Shown piece after piece: positions 7,939-14,313 of a stretch of DNA of 16,456 nt. Each line of letters begins with the position of its first letter. The stretch's first letter is position 1. A program made the position numbers and the translations under genes. Under the pieces are notes generated by a model. The model ran no database searches and had not been told where the DNA came from. It saw nothing but the letters and a program-made list of their open reading frames with translations. Location of the stretch: assembly GCA_016280525.1 (NCBI GenBank), contig JAEEGW010000195.1, forward strand, positions 1 through 16,456. The letters run 5' to 3'. Source of the stretch: Clostridiales bacterium. Lineage in GTDB: Bacteria; Bacillota; Clostridia; Oscillospirales; CAG-272.

Positions 7939-8546
7939 AAAATATTATAAAAAACACGCTTATCCTCGTTGCGATAACGCTTACCGCCGCGCTTTGTTTA
8001 GCCGTTGTAAACGCGGTGACGAAGAACAGGATAGCCGAGGCGGAAGAAAAAGAACGGATGGATTCGTTTTACACCGTTATGCCCGACGCGAATGAATTCA
8101 AAGATCTTACAGAATACGTGATATACTGGAACGCTAAAAGAAGCGGCGGTGCGGAGATCGTTTCCGCGTTTGAGGTATACGACAAAAACAATGAATTTAT
8201 AGGAGTCGTGGTTTCCGTCGTTTCTCACAACGGCTACGGCGGAGATATAACGCTGTCCTTGGGCGTTGATACAGAAGGCGTTATAACCGGAATGAAAGTC
8301 ACGTCCATGAGTGAGACGTCGGGTCTCGGCGCAAACTGCCTTGACGAGAACTGGCAGGCTCAGTTCAAAGGCAAGGACGCGGATACTCTTACGTATACGA
8401 AAAAAGGCGCGGAGGCGCCTGACGAAATAGACGCGCTCACAGGCGCTACGATAACGACAAAAGCGGTGCTTGAAGCCGTAAACGAAGGTCACGCCTTCGG
8501 TATGGCGCACCGTCATCAGGAAGCGGAAGGAGGGGTTACCGAATGA
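7935..8546 (+). CDS. rnfG: Rnf electron transport complex subunit RnfG
   Basis: This 203-residue protein has a single N-terminal membrane anchor (about 7-27) and an extracytoplasmic FMN-binding domain. The flavinylation motif is DALTGATITT (166-175), with Thr172 the expected FMN attachment residue. SETSGLGANCLDENW (126-140) matches the conserved SETPGLG region of the family. The start is GTG overlapping the rnfD stop. The C-terminal tail is His/Glu-rich (AHRHQEAEGG). It is a substrate of the ApbE protein encoded downstream, by family knowledge. Confidence 0.96.
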   Translation: MKNIIKNTLILVAITLTAALCLAVVNAVTKNRIAEAEEKERMDSFYTVMPDANEFKDLTEYVIYWNAKRSGGAEIVSAFEVYDKNNEFIGVVVSVVSHNGYGGDITLSLGVDTEGVITGMKVTSMSETSGLGANCLDENWQAQFKGKDADTLTYTKKGAEAPDEIDALTGATITTKAVLEAVNEGHAFGMAHRHQEAEGGVTE

Positions 8547-9229
8547 AAAAGATACTTGAAAGATTATATAACGGCATAATAAAAGAAAACCCGACTTTCG
8601 TTCTGATGCTCGGTATGTGTCCGACGCTCGCCGTTACAACTTCGGCGATAAACGGTCTCGGCATGGGACTTTCCACCTGCGCGGTGCTTATAATGTCGAA
8701 CCTCATCATTTCCCTGCTCCGCAAAATAATCCCGGACAGGGTGAGGATGCCGGCTTACATCGTTGTAGTCGCTTCGCTCGTTACCGTCGTGGACCTTCTG
8801 ATGCAGGCGTACGTTCGCGGGCTTTACGCGTCGCTCGGACTTTACATTCCGCTTATCGTCGTCAACTGCATTATTTTGGGCAGAGCCGAGGCGTACGCTT
8901 CCAAAAACCCGCCGTTTCTGTCTCTGTTTGACGGACTCGGAATGGGGATCGGATTTACGCTTGCGCTTACAGTAATCGGTCTTATCCGCGAGCTTATAGG
9001 CAAAGGCTCCGTTTTCGGTTTCAATATAATGCCTTCATTCTACGAGCCCGTATCAATCATGATAATGGCTCCCGGCGCGTTCTTCGTGCTCGCGGCTCTG
9101 TGCGCGATCCGCAACGCCGTGATGATAAAAAGAAAACAGCCCTTACCCGAAAAATACTGCACGGGTCACTGCGCCTCCTGTATGGACGCATCTTGCAGCA
9201 TAGGAAAGAAGGAGGATAACCAACAGTGA
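8543..9229 (+). CDS. rnfE: Rnf electron transport complex subunit RnfE, with Cys-rich tail
   Basis: This 228-residue protein has about six membrane segments and belongs to the RnfA/RnfE (NqrD/E) family. Cys26 (GMCPTLAV) and Cys109 (VVNCIILGRAEA) are the conserved pair that, in this family, helps hold an intramembrane Fe-S centre with the equivalent pair of RnfA. After the last helix a hydrophilic tail carries four cysteines, Cys206, 210, 213 and 218 (CX3CX2CX4C), that I do not expect in the enterobacterial protein. AGGAGGGG precedes the ATG. The start overlaps rnfG by 4 nt, and the end overlaps rnfA by 4 nt. Confidence 0.95.
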   Translation: MKKILERLYNGIIKENPTFVLMLGMCPTLAVTTSAINGLGMGLSTCAVLIMSNLIISLLRKIIPDRVRMPAYIVVVASLVTVVDLLMQAYVRGLYASLGLYIPLIVVNCIILGRAEAYASKNPPFLSLFDGLGMGIGFTLALTVIGLIRELIGKGSVFGFNIMPSFYEPVSIMIMAPGAFFVLAALCAIRNAVMIKRKQPLPEKYCTGHCASCMDASCSIGKKEDNQQ

Positions 9230-9813
9230 ATTATCTTGCCGCTTTCATTTTGGGAATAATAAACTACGCATTGATAGACAACGTGGTGCTCTCCCGTTTC
9301 TTAGGTCTCTGCCCTTTCCTGGGAGTTTCAAAAAAGACTAATACAGCCGTCGGTATGGGCGCGTCCGTCATAGCGGTCATAACCATATCGTCCGCGGTGA
9401 CTTATCCGATAAACAGATTCATACTTATCCCGCTTGATTTAGTGTATATGCGCACTATCGTATATATCCTGATCATCGCGGCGCTCGTTCAGGCGGTTGA
9501 GATCATAATGAAGCGCAAGCTGCCGGCGCTGTATAAGGCGCTGGGCGTTTACCTGCCTCTCATCACGACGAACTGCGCGGTTTTGGGCGTTGCGATAGAC
9601 AGCGCGCAGAAGGGCTTCGGCTTCTTTGACACGATGGTATTCTCCGTCGGCACCGCCGTCGGCTTCCTCGTTTCTATCGTTCTGATGTCCGGCGTGCGTG
9701 AGCGGATACAGTATAACAAAATACCGAAAGCGTTTCAGGGAATGCCCATAGTTCTGCTCGCCGCGGGACTTATGGCAATAGCGTTCTTCGGCTTCAAAGG
9801 CGTATCGTTCTGA
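9226..9813 (+). CDS. rnfA: Rnf electron transport complex subunit RnfA
   Basis: This 195-residue, six-helix membrane subunit is homologous to RnfE with opposite expected topology. The conserved cysteines are Cys29 (LSRFLGLCPFLGV) and Cys117 (LITTNCAVLGVAI), the presumed ligands of the shared intramembrane Fe-S centre. The start is GTG, overlapping the rnfE stop, preceded by AAGGAGGAT. A 16-nt gap separates it from rnfB. Confidence 0.97.
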   Translation: MNYLAAFILGIINYALIDNVVLSRFLGLCPFLGVSKKTNTAVGMGASVIAVITISSAVTYPINRFILIPLDLVYMRTIVYILIIAALVQAVEIIMKRKLPALYKALGVYLPLITTNCAVLGVAIDSAQKGFGFFDTMVFSVGTAVGFLVSIVLMSGVRERIQYNKIPKAFQGMPIVLLAAGLMAIAFFGFKGVSF

Positions 9814-9829
9814 TAAAGGAGTTAATATA

Positions 9830-10618
9830 ATGTTGGTACCTGTTCTGACAGCGTGCGCGGTCATAGCCGTTATCAGTATACTGATAGGCGTGGGACTTTG
9901 CGTGCTGTCCGAAAAATTCAAATCTTCGATCGATCCGAAAGAAGAAAAACTCCGCTCTGTCTTAGGCGGCTCAAACTGCGGCGGCTGCGGCTACGCGGGT
10001 TGTGACGCTTACGCGAAAGCGGTGGTATACGAGGGGGCCGATCCCGGTCTGTGCGTCGCCGCGGACGCCAAAGCGATAAGCGAGATACTGGGCGTGCAGG
10101 TGGAGGCGGCGGGCAAAAAGGTCGCTTACGTGCGCTGTCACGGTCACTGCGCCAAAAATCCGGCAAACTACAATTTTGACGATACGGAAGATTGCAGGAT
10201 ATCGTATCTCGCGCCCGGCCACGGCTCTAAAAAATGCTCTTTCGGATGCAGCGGCTTCGGCAACTGCGCGCAGGTCTGCCCTTTTGACGCGATCAGGATA
10301 ATAGACGGCCTTGCCGTTGTTGACAGGGAAAAATGTCAGGCTTGCGGCAAATGCGTCGCCGTCTGTCCCAAGCACCTGATAGATATAATCCCGGACGACG
10401 CGATGTACGTCGTCAGATGTTCTTCACTCAACAAAGGCGCGGCGGTCAAATCCGCGTGTCCGGAAGGCTGTATCGGCTGCGGTCTGTGCGTGCGCGCCTG
10501 CCCCGAAAACGCGATAACCGTAACGAACAATATTGCGAGAATAGATCAGAGCAAATGTATAAGATGCGGAGCGTGCGCTGAAAAATGTCCTTCAAAGATA
10601 ATCGTAAAACGGTATTGA
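9830..10618 (+). CDS. rnfB: Rnf electron transport complex subunit RnfB (ferredoxin-input subunit)
   Basis: This 262-residue subunit has an N-terminal membrane anchor (about 5-25), a [4Fe-4S] domain (Cys50, 53, 58, 75; GGSNCGGCGYAGC) and four ferredoxin-type clusters: Cys136/140/146/150, Cys169/172/175/179, Cys214/217/220/224 and Cys243/246/249/253. It takes electrons from reduced ferredoxin. Additional cysteines at 103, 107 and 122 could serve a further cluster, as reported for the multi-cluster RnfB of clostridia and acetogens; enterobacterial RnfB has fewer clusters. AAAGGAG precedes the ATG. It is the last structural rnf gene, and its stop overlaps the apbE reading frame. Confidence 0.96.
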   Translation: MLVPVLTACAVIAVISILIGVGLCVLSEKFKSSIDPKEEKLRSVLGGSNCGGCGYAGCDAYAKAVVYEGADPGLCVAADAKAISEILGVQVEAAGKKVAYVRCHGHCAKNPANYNFDDTEDCRISYLAPGHGSKKCSFGCSGFGNCAQVCPFDAIRIIDGLAVVDREKCQACGKCVAVCPKHLIDIIPDDAMYVVRCSSLNKGAAVKSACPEGCIGCGLCVRACPENAITVTNNIARIDQSKCIRCGACAEKCPSKIIVKRY

Positions 10619-11610
10619 AAAAAGTATTTCTCATAATCATATGCGCGGCGCTGATAACAGCGCCTGCGTGTTCTTCCGCACATTCTTTGCAGAAATACTC
10701 GGTAACGTACACTGACGTTTTTGATACTGTAACGGAGTTTACGGCTTACTGCTCAGATAAGGAAAAATTCGATAAAACGGCAAAAGAACTTCACACGGAG
10801 CTTTTGCGGCTGCATAAGTTATACGATATTTATAACGAATACGACGGGATCGTAAACCTCGCGTATATGAACCGGGTGTGCGGGCAGCAGCCGGTCGAGG
10901 CCGGAGTTGAAATACTGTCGCTGTTGGAAAACGGTTTAGGCTGGTGCAGACTGACAAACGGCAGGATGAACATATTTTCAGGCGCCGTTTTGTCCTTATG
11001 GCATAAATACCGCGCGGAAGGCAAAGGGATACCGACGGACAGCGAGCTGAAAGAGGCGTCAAAGCACATATCATACGAATCGGTCATAATTGAAGACGGT
11101 ACGGTATATTTTACCGATAAGGAACTGAAGATAGACGCCGGAGCGCTTGCAAAAGGACAAGTTTATATTTATATAATGCCTTTGTTAAGAGATTCCGGTA
11201 TAACAGACTATATTTTAAATCTCGGCGGCAACGTCACCGTATCCGGCAAAAAGCCGGACGGTCTGTGGAAGGTAGGCGTGCAGGACCCGGACGGCGACGG
11301 ACTTTATACGAAAGTAAGCGTATCTGATATTTCCGTTGTCACGAGCGGAGATTATCAGCGTTATTACGAATACGACGGCAAGAAATATCACCATATAATC
11401 GATCTGAACACGCTTTACCCTGCGTCCGAATACCGCTCCGTAACGGTGATATGCCGCTATTCCTGGGACGCGGACGCGCTTTCCACCGCTTTGTTTCTTA
11501 TGAGCACAGAAGAGGGTGAGACGCTTTTACGGCAGTATAACGCAGAGGCGCTGTGGATCAAAACGGACGGAACAGTAAAAAGATCTGCGGGTTTTTCAGA
11601 ATATGAATAA
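10585..11610 (+). CDS. apbE: ApbE-type FAD:protein FMN transferase, lipoprotein
   Basis: This protein of up to 341 residues transfers FMN from FAD to threonines of RnfD and RnfG outside the membrane. A lipobox APAC (Cys29) follows a hydrophobic signal. Family motifs are DAGALAKG (184-191), LNLGGNV (211-217), SGDYQRYYE (254-262), HHIIDLNTLYPA (269-280; many members read DPxTGYPA) and the Mg-binding region DADALSTALF (295-304). The start is uncertain. ATG 10585 gives a 34-nt overlap with rnfB and ten extra residues before the signal. TTG 10615 overlaps the rnfB stop as TTGA, exactly like the ATGA/GTGA junctions elsewhere in this operon, and leaves a normal-length signal (Cys19). Neither has a strong ribosome site. 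I lean to TTG 10615. Confidence 0.92.
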   Translation: MSFKDNRKTVLKKVFLIIICAALITAPACSSAHSLQKYSVTYTDVFDTVTEFTAYCSDKEKFDKTAKELHTELLRLHKLYDIYNEYDGIVNLAYMNRVCGQQPVEAGVEILSLLENGLGWCRLTNGRMNIFSGAVLSLWHKYRAEGKGIPTDSELKEASKHISYESVIIEDGTVYFTDKELKIDAGALAKGQVYIYIMPLLRDSGITDYILNLGGNVTVSGKKPDGLWKVGVQDPDGDGLYTKVSVSDISVVTSGDYQRYYEYDGKKYHHIIDLNTLYPASEYRSVTVICRYSWDADALSTALFLMSTEEGETLLRQYNAEALWIKTDGTVKRSAGFSEYE

Positions 11611-11953
11611 ATATTTATTGAAAAATATCATACTTATCGCCGCGATCTTAGCTGTTTCAGCCGTTTTATTCGCCGTTTTTTACGGCGGAAGATCAGCCGG
11701 CGCGTCGTTTGAGATAACCGTAAACGGCAAGCTTTACGGCGCGTACCAGCTCGATACGGATACGGTGATAGACGTTGACGGACATTGCACCGTACAGGTA
11801 AAGGACGGCGCGGTATCCGTTATATCGGCAGACTGTCCGGGCAAAGACTGCGTTCACCACAAACCGATAAGCAAATCGGGCGAGCGCATAATCTGTCTGC
11901 CTAACGGCATAGTCATACGCATAACGGGCGACGGGGTGGACGCGCTGATATGA
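11603..11953 (+). CDS. Membrane-anchored NusG domain II-containing protein
   Basis: This 116-residue protein has an N-terminal membrane helix (about 7-27) followed by a small extracytoplasmic beta domain of the NusG-domain-II type. It has no NGN or KOW domain, so it is not the transcription factor NusG. Three cysteines are conspicuous: Cys78 and Cys83 (DCPGKDC) and Cys98 (IICLPN), next to HHKP. Such proteins commonly sit beside apbE/rnf genes in Firmicutes; their role is unknown to me. It overlaps apbE by 8 nt and the next gene by 4 nt, so it is clearly part of the operon. The Cys residues suggest a redox or metal role on the outer face, which is inference. Confidence 0.85.
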   Translation: MNKYLLKNIILIAAILAVSAVLFAVFYGGRSAGASFEITVNGKLYGAYQLDTDTVIDVDGHCTVQVKDGAVSVISADCPGKDCVHHKPISKSGERIICLPNGIVIRITGDGVDALI

Positions 11954-12447
11954 AAAAGACAAAAAAAATCGCCTTATGCGGCGTTATGTGTGCGCTTGCT
12001 TTCGCGTTTTCCTATATTGAATTTCTCATACCGTTTGATATGACAGGCATACCGGGCATAAAACCGGGTTTTGCGAACCTCGTTATAATGGCGGCGCTTT
12101 ACACGCTCGGTCTTCCGTACGCCGCTTTTATATCTTTTGTCCGCATCGTTTTGTCGTGGCTGATCTTCGGCAACATCACGTCGCTTTTATACAGCCTTGC
12201 GGGCGGTATCTTGAGCCTGTTGCTTATGTTCGTGCTCAAAAAATTCAAGGTCTTTGACGAGACAGGGGTCAGCGTGTCCGGCGCGGTGATGCACAACGCG
12301 GCGCAGCTTGCCGTGTCCGCACTTATAACGTCCGGCGCGGTGCTGTATTACGCGCCCGTGCTGCTTATCGCAGGCGTCGTTTTCGGCGTTATAAACGGTT
12401 TGATCCTGAAGCTTGTGCTCAAACGGACGGAAAAGCTGTTTTCATAG
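11950..12447 (+). CDS. Gx transporter family / heptaprenyl diphosphate synthase component I-like membrane protein
   Basis: This 165-residue protein has about five hydrophobic segments and the family pattern PGIKPGFANLVIMAALY near residues 35-51, followed by AAFISFVRIVLSW and a C-terminal GVVFGVINGLIL helix. The family is often annotated as heptaprenyl diphosphate synthase component I by old homology, but the fold is that of a small ECF-S-like membrane protein, so a transport or substrate-binding role is at least as likely. It frequently follows rnf-apbE-NusGII genes in Clostridia, where a polyprenyl synthase gene may come next; none does here. It is the last gene of the operon, and its stop overlaps the convergent radical SAM gene by 29 nt. 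Confidence 0.85.
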   Translation: MKKTKKIALCGVMCALAFAFSYIEFLIPFDMTGIPGIKPGFANLVIMAALYTLGLPYAAFISFVRIVLSWLIFGNITSLLYSLAGGILSLLLMFVLKKFKVFDETGVSVSGAVMHNAAQLAVSALITSGAVLYYAPVLLIAGVVFGVINGLILKLVLKRTEKLFS

Positions 12448-13498
12448 CGAGCTCCGCCAGCTTTTCATGGTTTTTATCAAAAAATCCGCGGTAGCTAAGG
12501 CAGTATTTTCTGTTTTCCCGGCGGCAGCCGCCCCCGCACAAACGGCGGTATTTACAGTTATTACACTCATCCGGCAGAGGGTATGACTCTGCCGTGAACT
12601 TTTTTGCAGTACCGGAGCAGAACATTTCCGCAAATGAATTATCAAAAACGCTGCCGAGCCGGTATTTATCCACCATGTAAAAATCGCAGGGATAAACTGA
12701 CCCGTCCGCTTCGACCGCGCCGTAGCAGGAACAGTGACCGAGGGCGCCGCACATCTCCGGCGCTCTGCCCTGCAGCATGCCGATATAATTGTCAAAGCTA
12801 CGGATATAGACCGGATGATCGGTAAAATAATCTTTATAATACAAATCAAAAACTTTGTTTAAAAACGATTTATACGCATCAGCCGTAAGTGAATACGGCT
12901 GTTTTGTTGTTATGAGATCATCGTAACACGGTATGAACTGCAGGTATTTATACTTTTTCAAAGCTTTATAAACCTTCTCCGGCTCTTTTGCGGCCGCGCC
13001 CGTAACAACGCATAAAACGTTTACGGCTGCGTTATGCGATATAAGAAGATCCGCGGCGGCCACGGCTTTTTCCCACGTGCCTTTTCCGTCTTCGCCGTGC
13101 CTGAATCTATCGTGTATCTGTTTTGCTCCGTCTATCGACAAACCGGCGGCAAAGTTGTTTCCGGACAAAAAATCCGCCCATTCTTTGTTTATCAGCTGAC
13201 CGTTTGTCTGTATGCTGTTATAAACTTTTATTCTGTTTTTGTTGTATTTTTTCTGCAGTTCCAGAACTTTTTCATAAAACCCGATCCCGCACAAAGTCGG
13301 TTCTCCGCCCTGGAAAGAAAAGGAGACAAAGCCCTTTGTATTTTCAAAGGCACGGGATATGAGCGCGTCAAGCGTTTTTTCGTCCATAATACCGTAGCTG
13401 CGGACTTCCCTGTTTTCGCATTCGTCGTTGTAAAAGCAGTAATCGCAGCGCATATTGCATAATGACGAGCAGGGTTTTATCAAAAGATTCAAAGGCAT
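12419..13498 (-). CDS. Anaerobic sulfatase maturase-like radical SAM/SPASM enzyme
   Basis: This 359-residue enzyme should oxidise an active-site Cys or Ser of a type I sulfatase to formylglycine, without oxygen. The radical SAM cluster is Cys14/18/21 (CNMRCDYC), with GGEP at 64-67 for SAM binding. The SPASM region carries the full set for two auxiliary [4Fe-4S] clusters: Cys250, 256, 271, 312, 315, 321, 325 and 333. Asp272, in YPCDFY, is the position of the proposed catalytic base of the Clostridium perfringens anSME, and the opening LLIKPCSS and GLSIDG resemble that enzyme. AGGAG precedes the ATG. No sulfatase gene is in the window, so the substrate is unknown; a peptide-modifying role is an alternative. 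The 3' end overlaps the convergent rnf operon. Confidence 0.9.
   Translation of the reverse strand: MPLNLLIKPCSSLCNMRCDYCFYNDECENREVRSYGIMDEKTLDALISRAFENTKGFVSFSFQGGEPTLCGIGFYEKVLELQKKYNKNRIKVYNSIQTNGQLINKEWADFLSGNNFAAGLSIDGAKQIHDRFRHGEDGKGTWEKAVAAADLLISHNAAVNVLCVVTGAAAKEPEKVYKALKKYKYLQFIPCYDDLITTKQPYSLTADAYKSFLNKVFDLYYKDYFTDHPVYIRSFDNYIGMLQGRAPEMCGALGHCSCYGAVEADGSVYPCDFYMVDKYRLGSVFDNSFAEMFCSGTAKKFTAESYPLPDECNNCKYRRLCGGGCRRENRKYCLSYRGFFDKNHEKLAELAMKTAFPSV
12430..12466. terminator. Candidate bidirectional terminator between convergent genes
   Basis: GAAAAGCTG (12430-12438) and CAGCTTTTC (12458-12466) form a perfect 9-bp stem with an A-rich 5' arm and a U-rich 3' arm on both strands, spanning the overlapping stop codons of the two convergent genes. 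The 19-nt loop could hold a short GCG/CGC pairing. It is plausible but weak, because the stem is AT-rich and the structure is partly coding. Confidence 0.4.
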
Positions 13499-13516
13499 AT
13501 TCTTTCTCCTGTTTTA

Positions 13517-13545
13517 ATACTACCATAAAGAATTATTTTTGTCAA
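13517..13545 (-). promoter_or_regulatory. Promoter of the radical SAM gene
   Basis: On the minus strand, TTGACA (13545-13540), a 17-bp spacer and TAGTAT (13522-13517) imply a very short 5' leader (about 12 nt) that still includes the AGGAG ribosome site. Confidence 0.6.
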
Positions 13546-13557
13546 GGCGTAACAGAG

Positions 13558-13680
13558 TAGGGGCGATCATTGATCGCCCGTTTTTAAATCAAATAAATCA
13601 ATGTAGGGGCGACCATTGGTCGTCCGTTTTTAAATCAAATAAACCAATGTAGGGGCGACCATTGGTCGTCCGTTTTAAAT
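13558..13680. repeat. 46-bp tandem repeat of terminator-like hairpins (2.7 copies)
   Basis: Three hairpins start at 13561, 13607 and 13653, exactly 46 bp apart, each followed by CGTTTT(T) and, for the first two, an AAATCAAATAAA spacer. The first stem is GGGCGATC/GATCGCCC. The other two are GGGCGACC/GGTCGTCC, with a paired C:G to T:A difference and one wobble. Read on the plus strand, each resembles an intrinsic terminator. A fourth relative lies at 13894-13912 and ends in CCGTTTTTT. Confidence 0.85.
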
Positions 13681-13945
13681 AATAAATAAGAAAGAATAAA
13701 GAATAAAAAGCGGTGTCGGCTGCGCCGACGAATATGGGGGATTCCCACCCCTCAAGCTCGGCTTCGCCGAGAACCCCCCATCCCCCCCTGTCCCCTCCCA
13801 CAATCTCAAAAGAGATTGAGGGGGCGCGAATTAAGAATTCAGAATTAAGAATTCAGGAGGTAGGGGTCAGCGCACACGACGACCAACTTGTAGGGGCGAC
13901 CATCGGTCGTCCGTTTTTTGTCTGCAAAAAAAGCCACGATACTTC

Positions 13946-13993
13946 GGGGGGAAGGCGGGGGGGTAAGGGGGGCGGTAGAAGGGGGGGCCGGGG
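13946..13993 (+). other. G-run cluster, possible G-quadruplex
   Basis: Five guanine tracts of 6, 7, 6, 7 and 4 bases (13946-13951, 13957-13963, 13967-13972, 13981-13987, 13990-13993) lie within 48 bases on the plus strand. One loop is 8 bases, slightly longer than the usual 7. Confidence 0.55.
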
Positions 13994-14081
13994 TTCCCCG
14001 AAAACGAGGAACGAGTTTTTGGGGGTTCACGGGCGGGGAGCCCTCCTCAGGGGTGCTCGCGCGCGGCTGAAGCCGTAAAAT

Positions 14082-14194
14082 AATGAAGTCGCCACCGTCC
14101 CTTAATTAGCCCGAAGGGCGTCTTCATTAGCGAAGCGTCTTCATTTCTTCATTAGCCCCGAAGAGGGCGACTTCATTCGGGCACGTTATGCCCG
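14082..14194. repeat. 12-bp inverted repeat enclosing small hairpins
   Basis: AATGAAGTCGCC (14082-14093) and GGCGACTTCATT (14166-14177) are perfect inverted repeats enclosing 72 nt. The interior holds GCCC-GAA-GGGC and several CTTCATT(AG) direct repeats. The hairpin CGGGCA-CGTTA-TGCCCG (14178-14194) is immediately adjacent. Confidence 0.65.
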
Positions 14195-14222
14195 CAGGGG
14201 GGCGGGGTTTGGGTTGACGAGC

Positions 14223-14313
14223 CTGCGCTTCCGGGGGAAGATGAAGCAAGGCGAGGAAAGCGCAGCGGTCGAAAGAAATCAAGCACAGTCACGGCAGTGA
14301 CGCGCTGATTTCT
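14223..14313. repeat. Compound stem-loop pair in the composite repeat region
   Basis: CTGCGCTT (14223-14230) pairs with AAGCGCAG (14258-14265). Immediately after it, AGAAATCA (14274-14281) pairs with TGATTTCT (14306-14313) and encloses GTCAC-GGCA-GTGAC (14288-14301). All stems are perfect. No repeat copy of this piece is seen elsewhere in the window. Confidence 0.6.

Noticed and set aside
11603..11953. Transcription antitermination factor NusG
   Set aside because: It lacks the NGN and KOW domains and has a membrane anchor; only a domain-II-like fold is present.
13558..13912. Possible CRISPR array, from regularly spaced palindromic repeats
   Set aside because: The spacers between the 46-bp units are themselves repeated, the repeats are short hairpins, and no cas genes are present.
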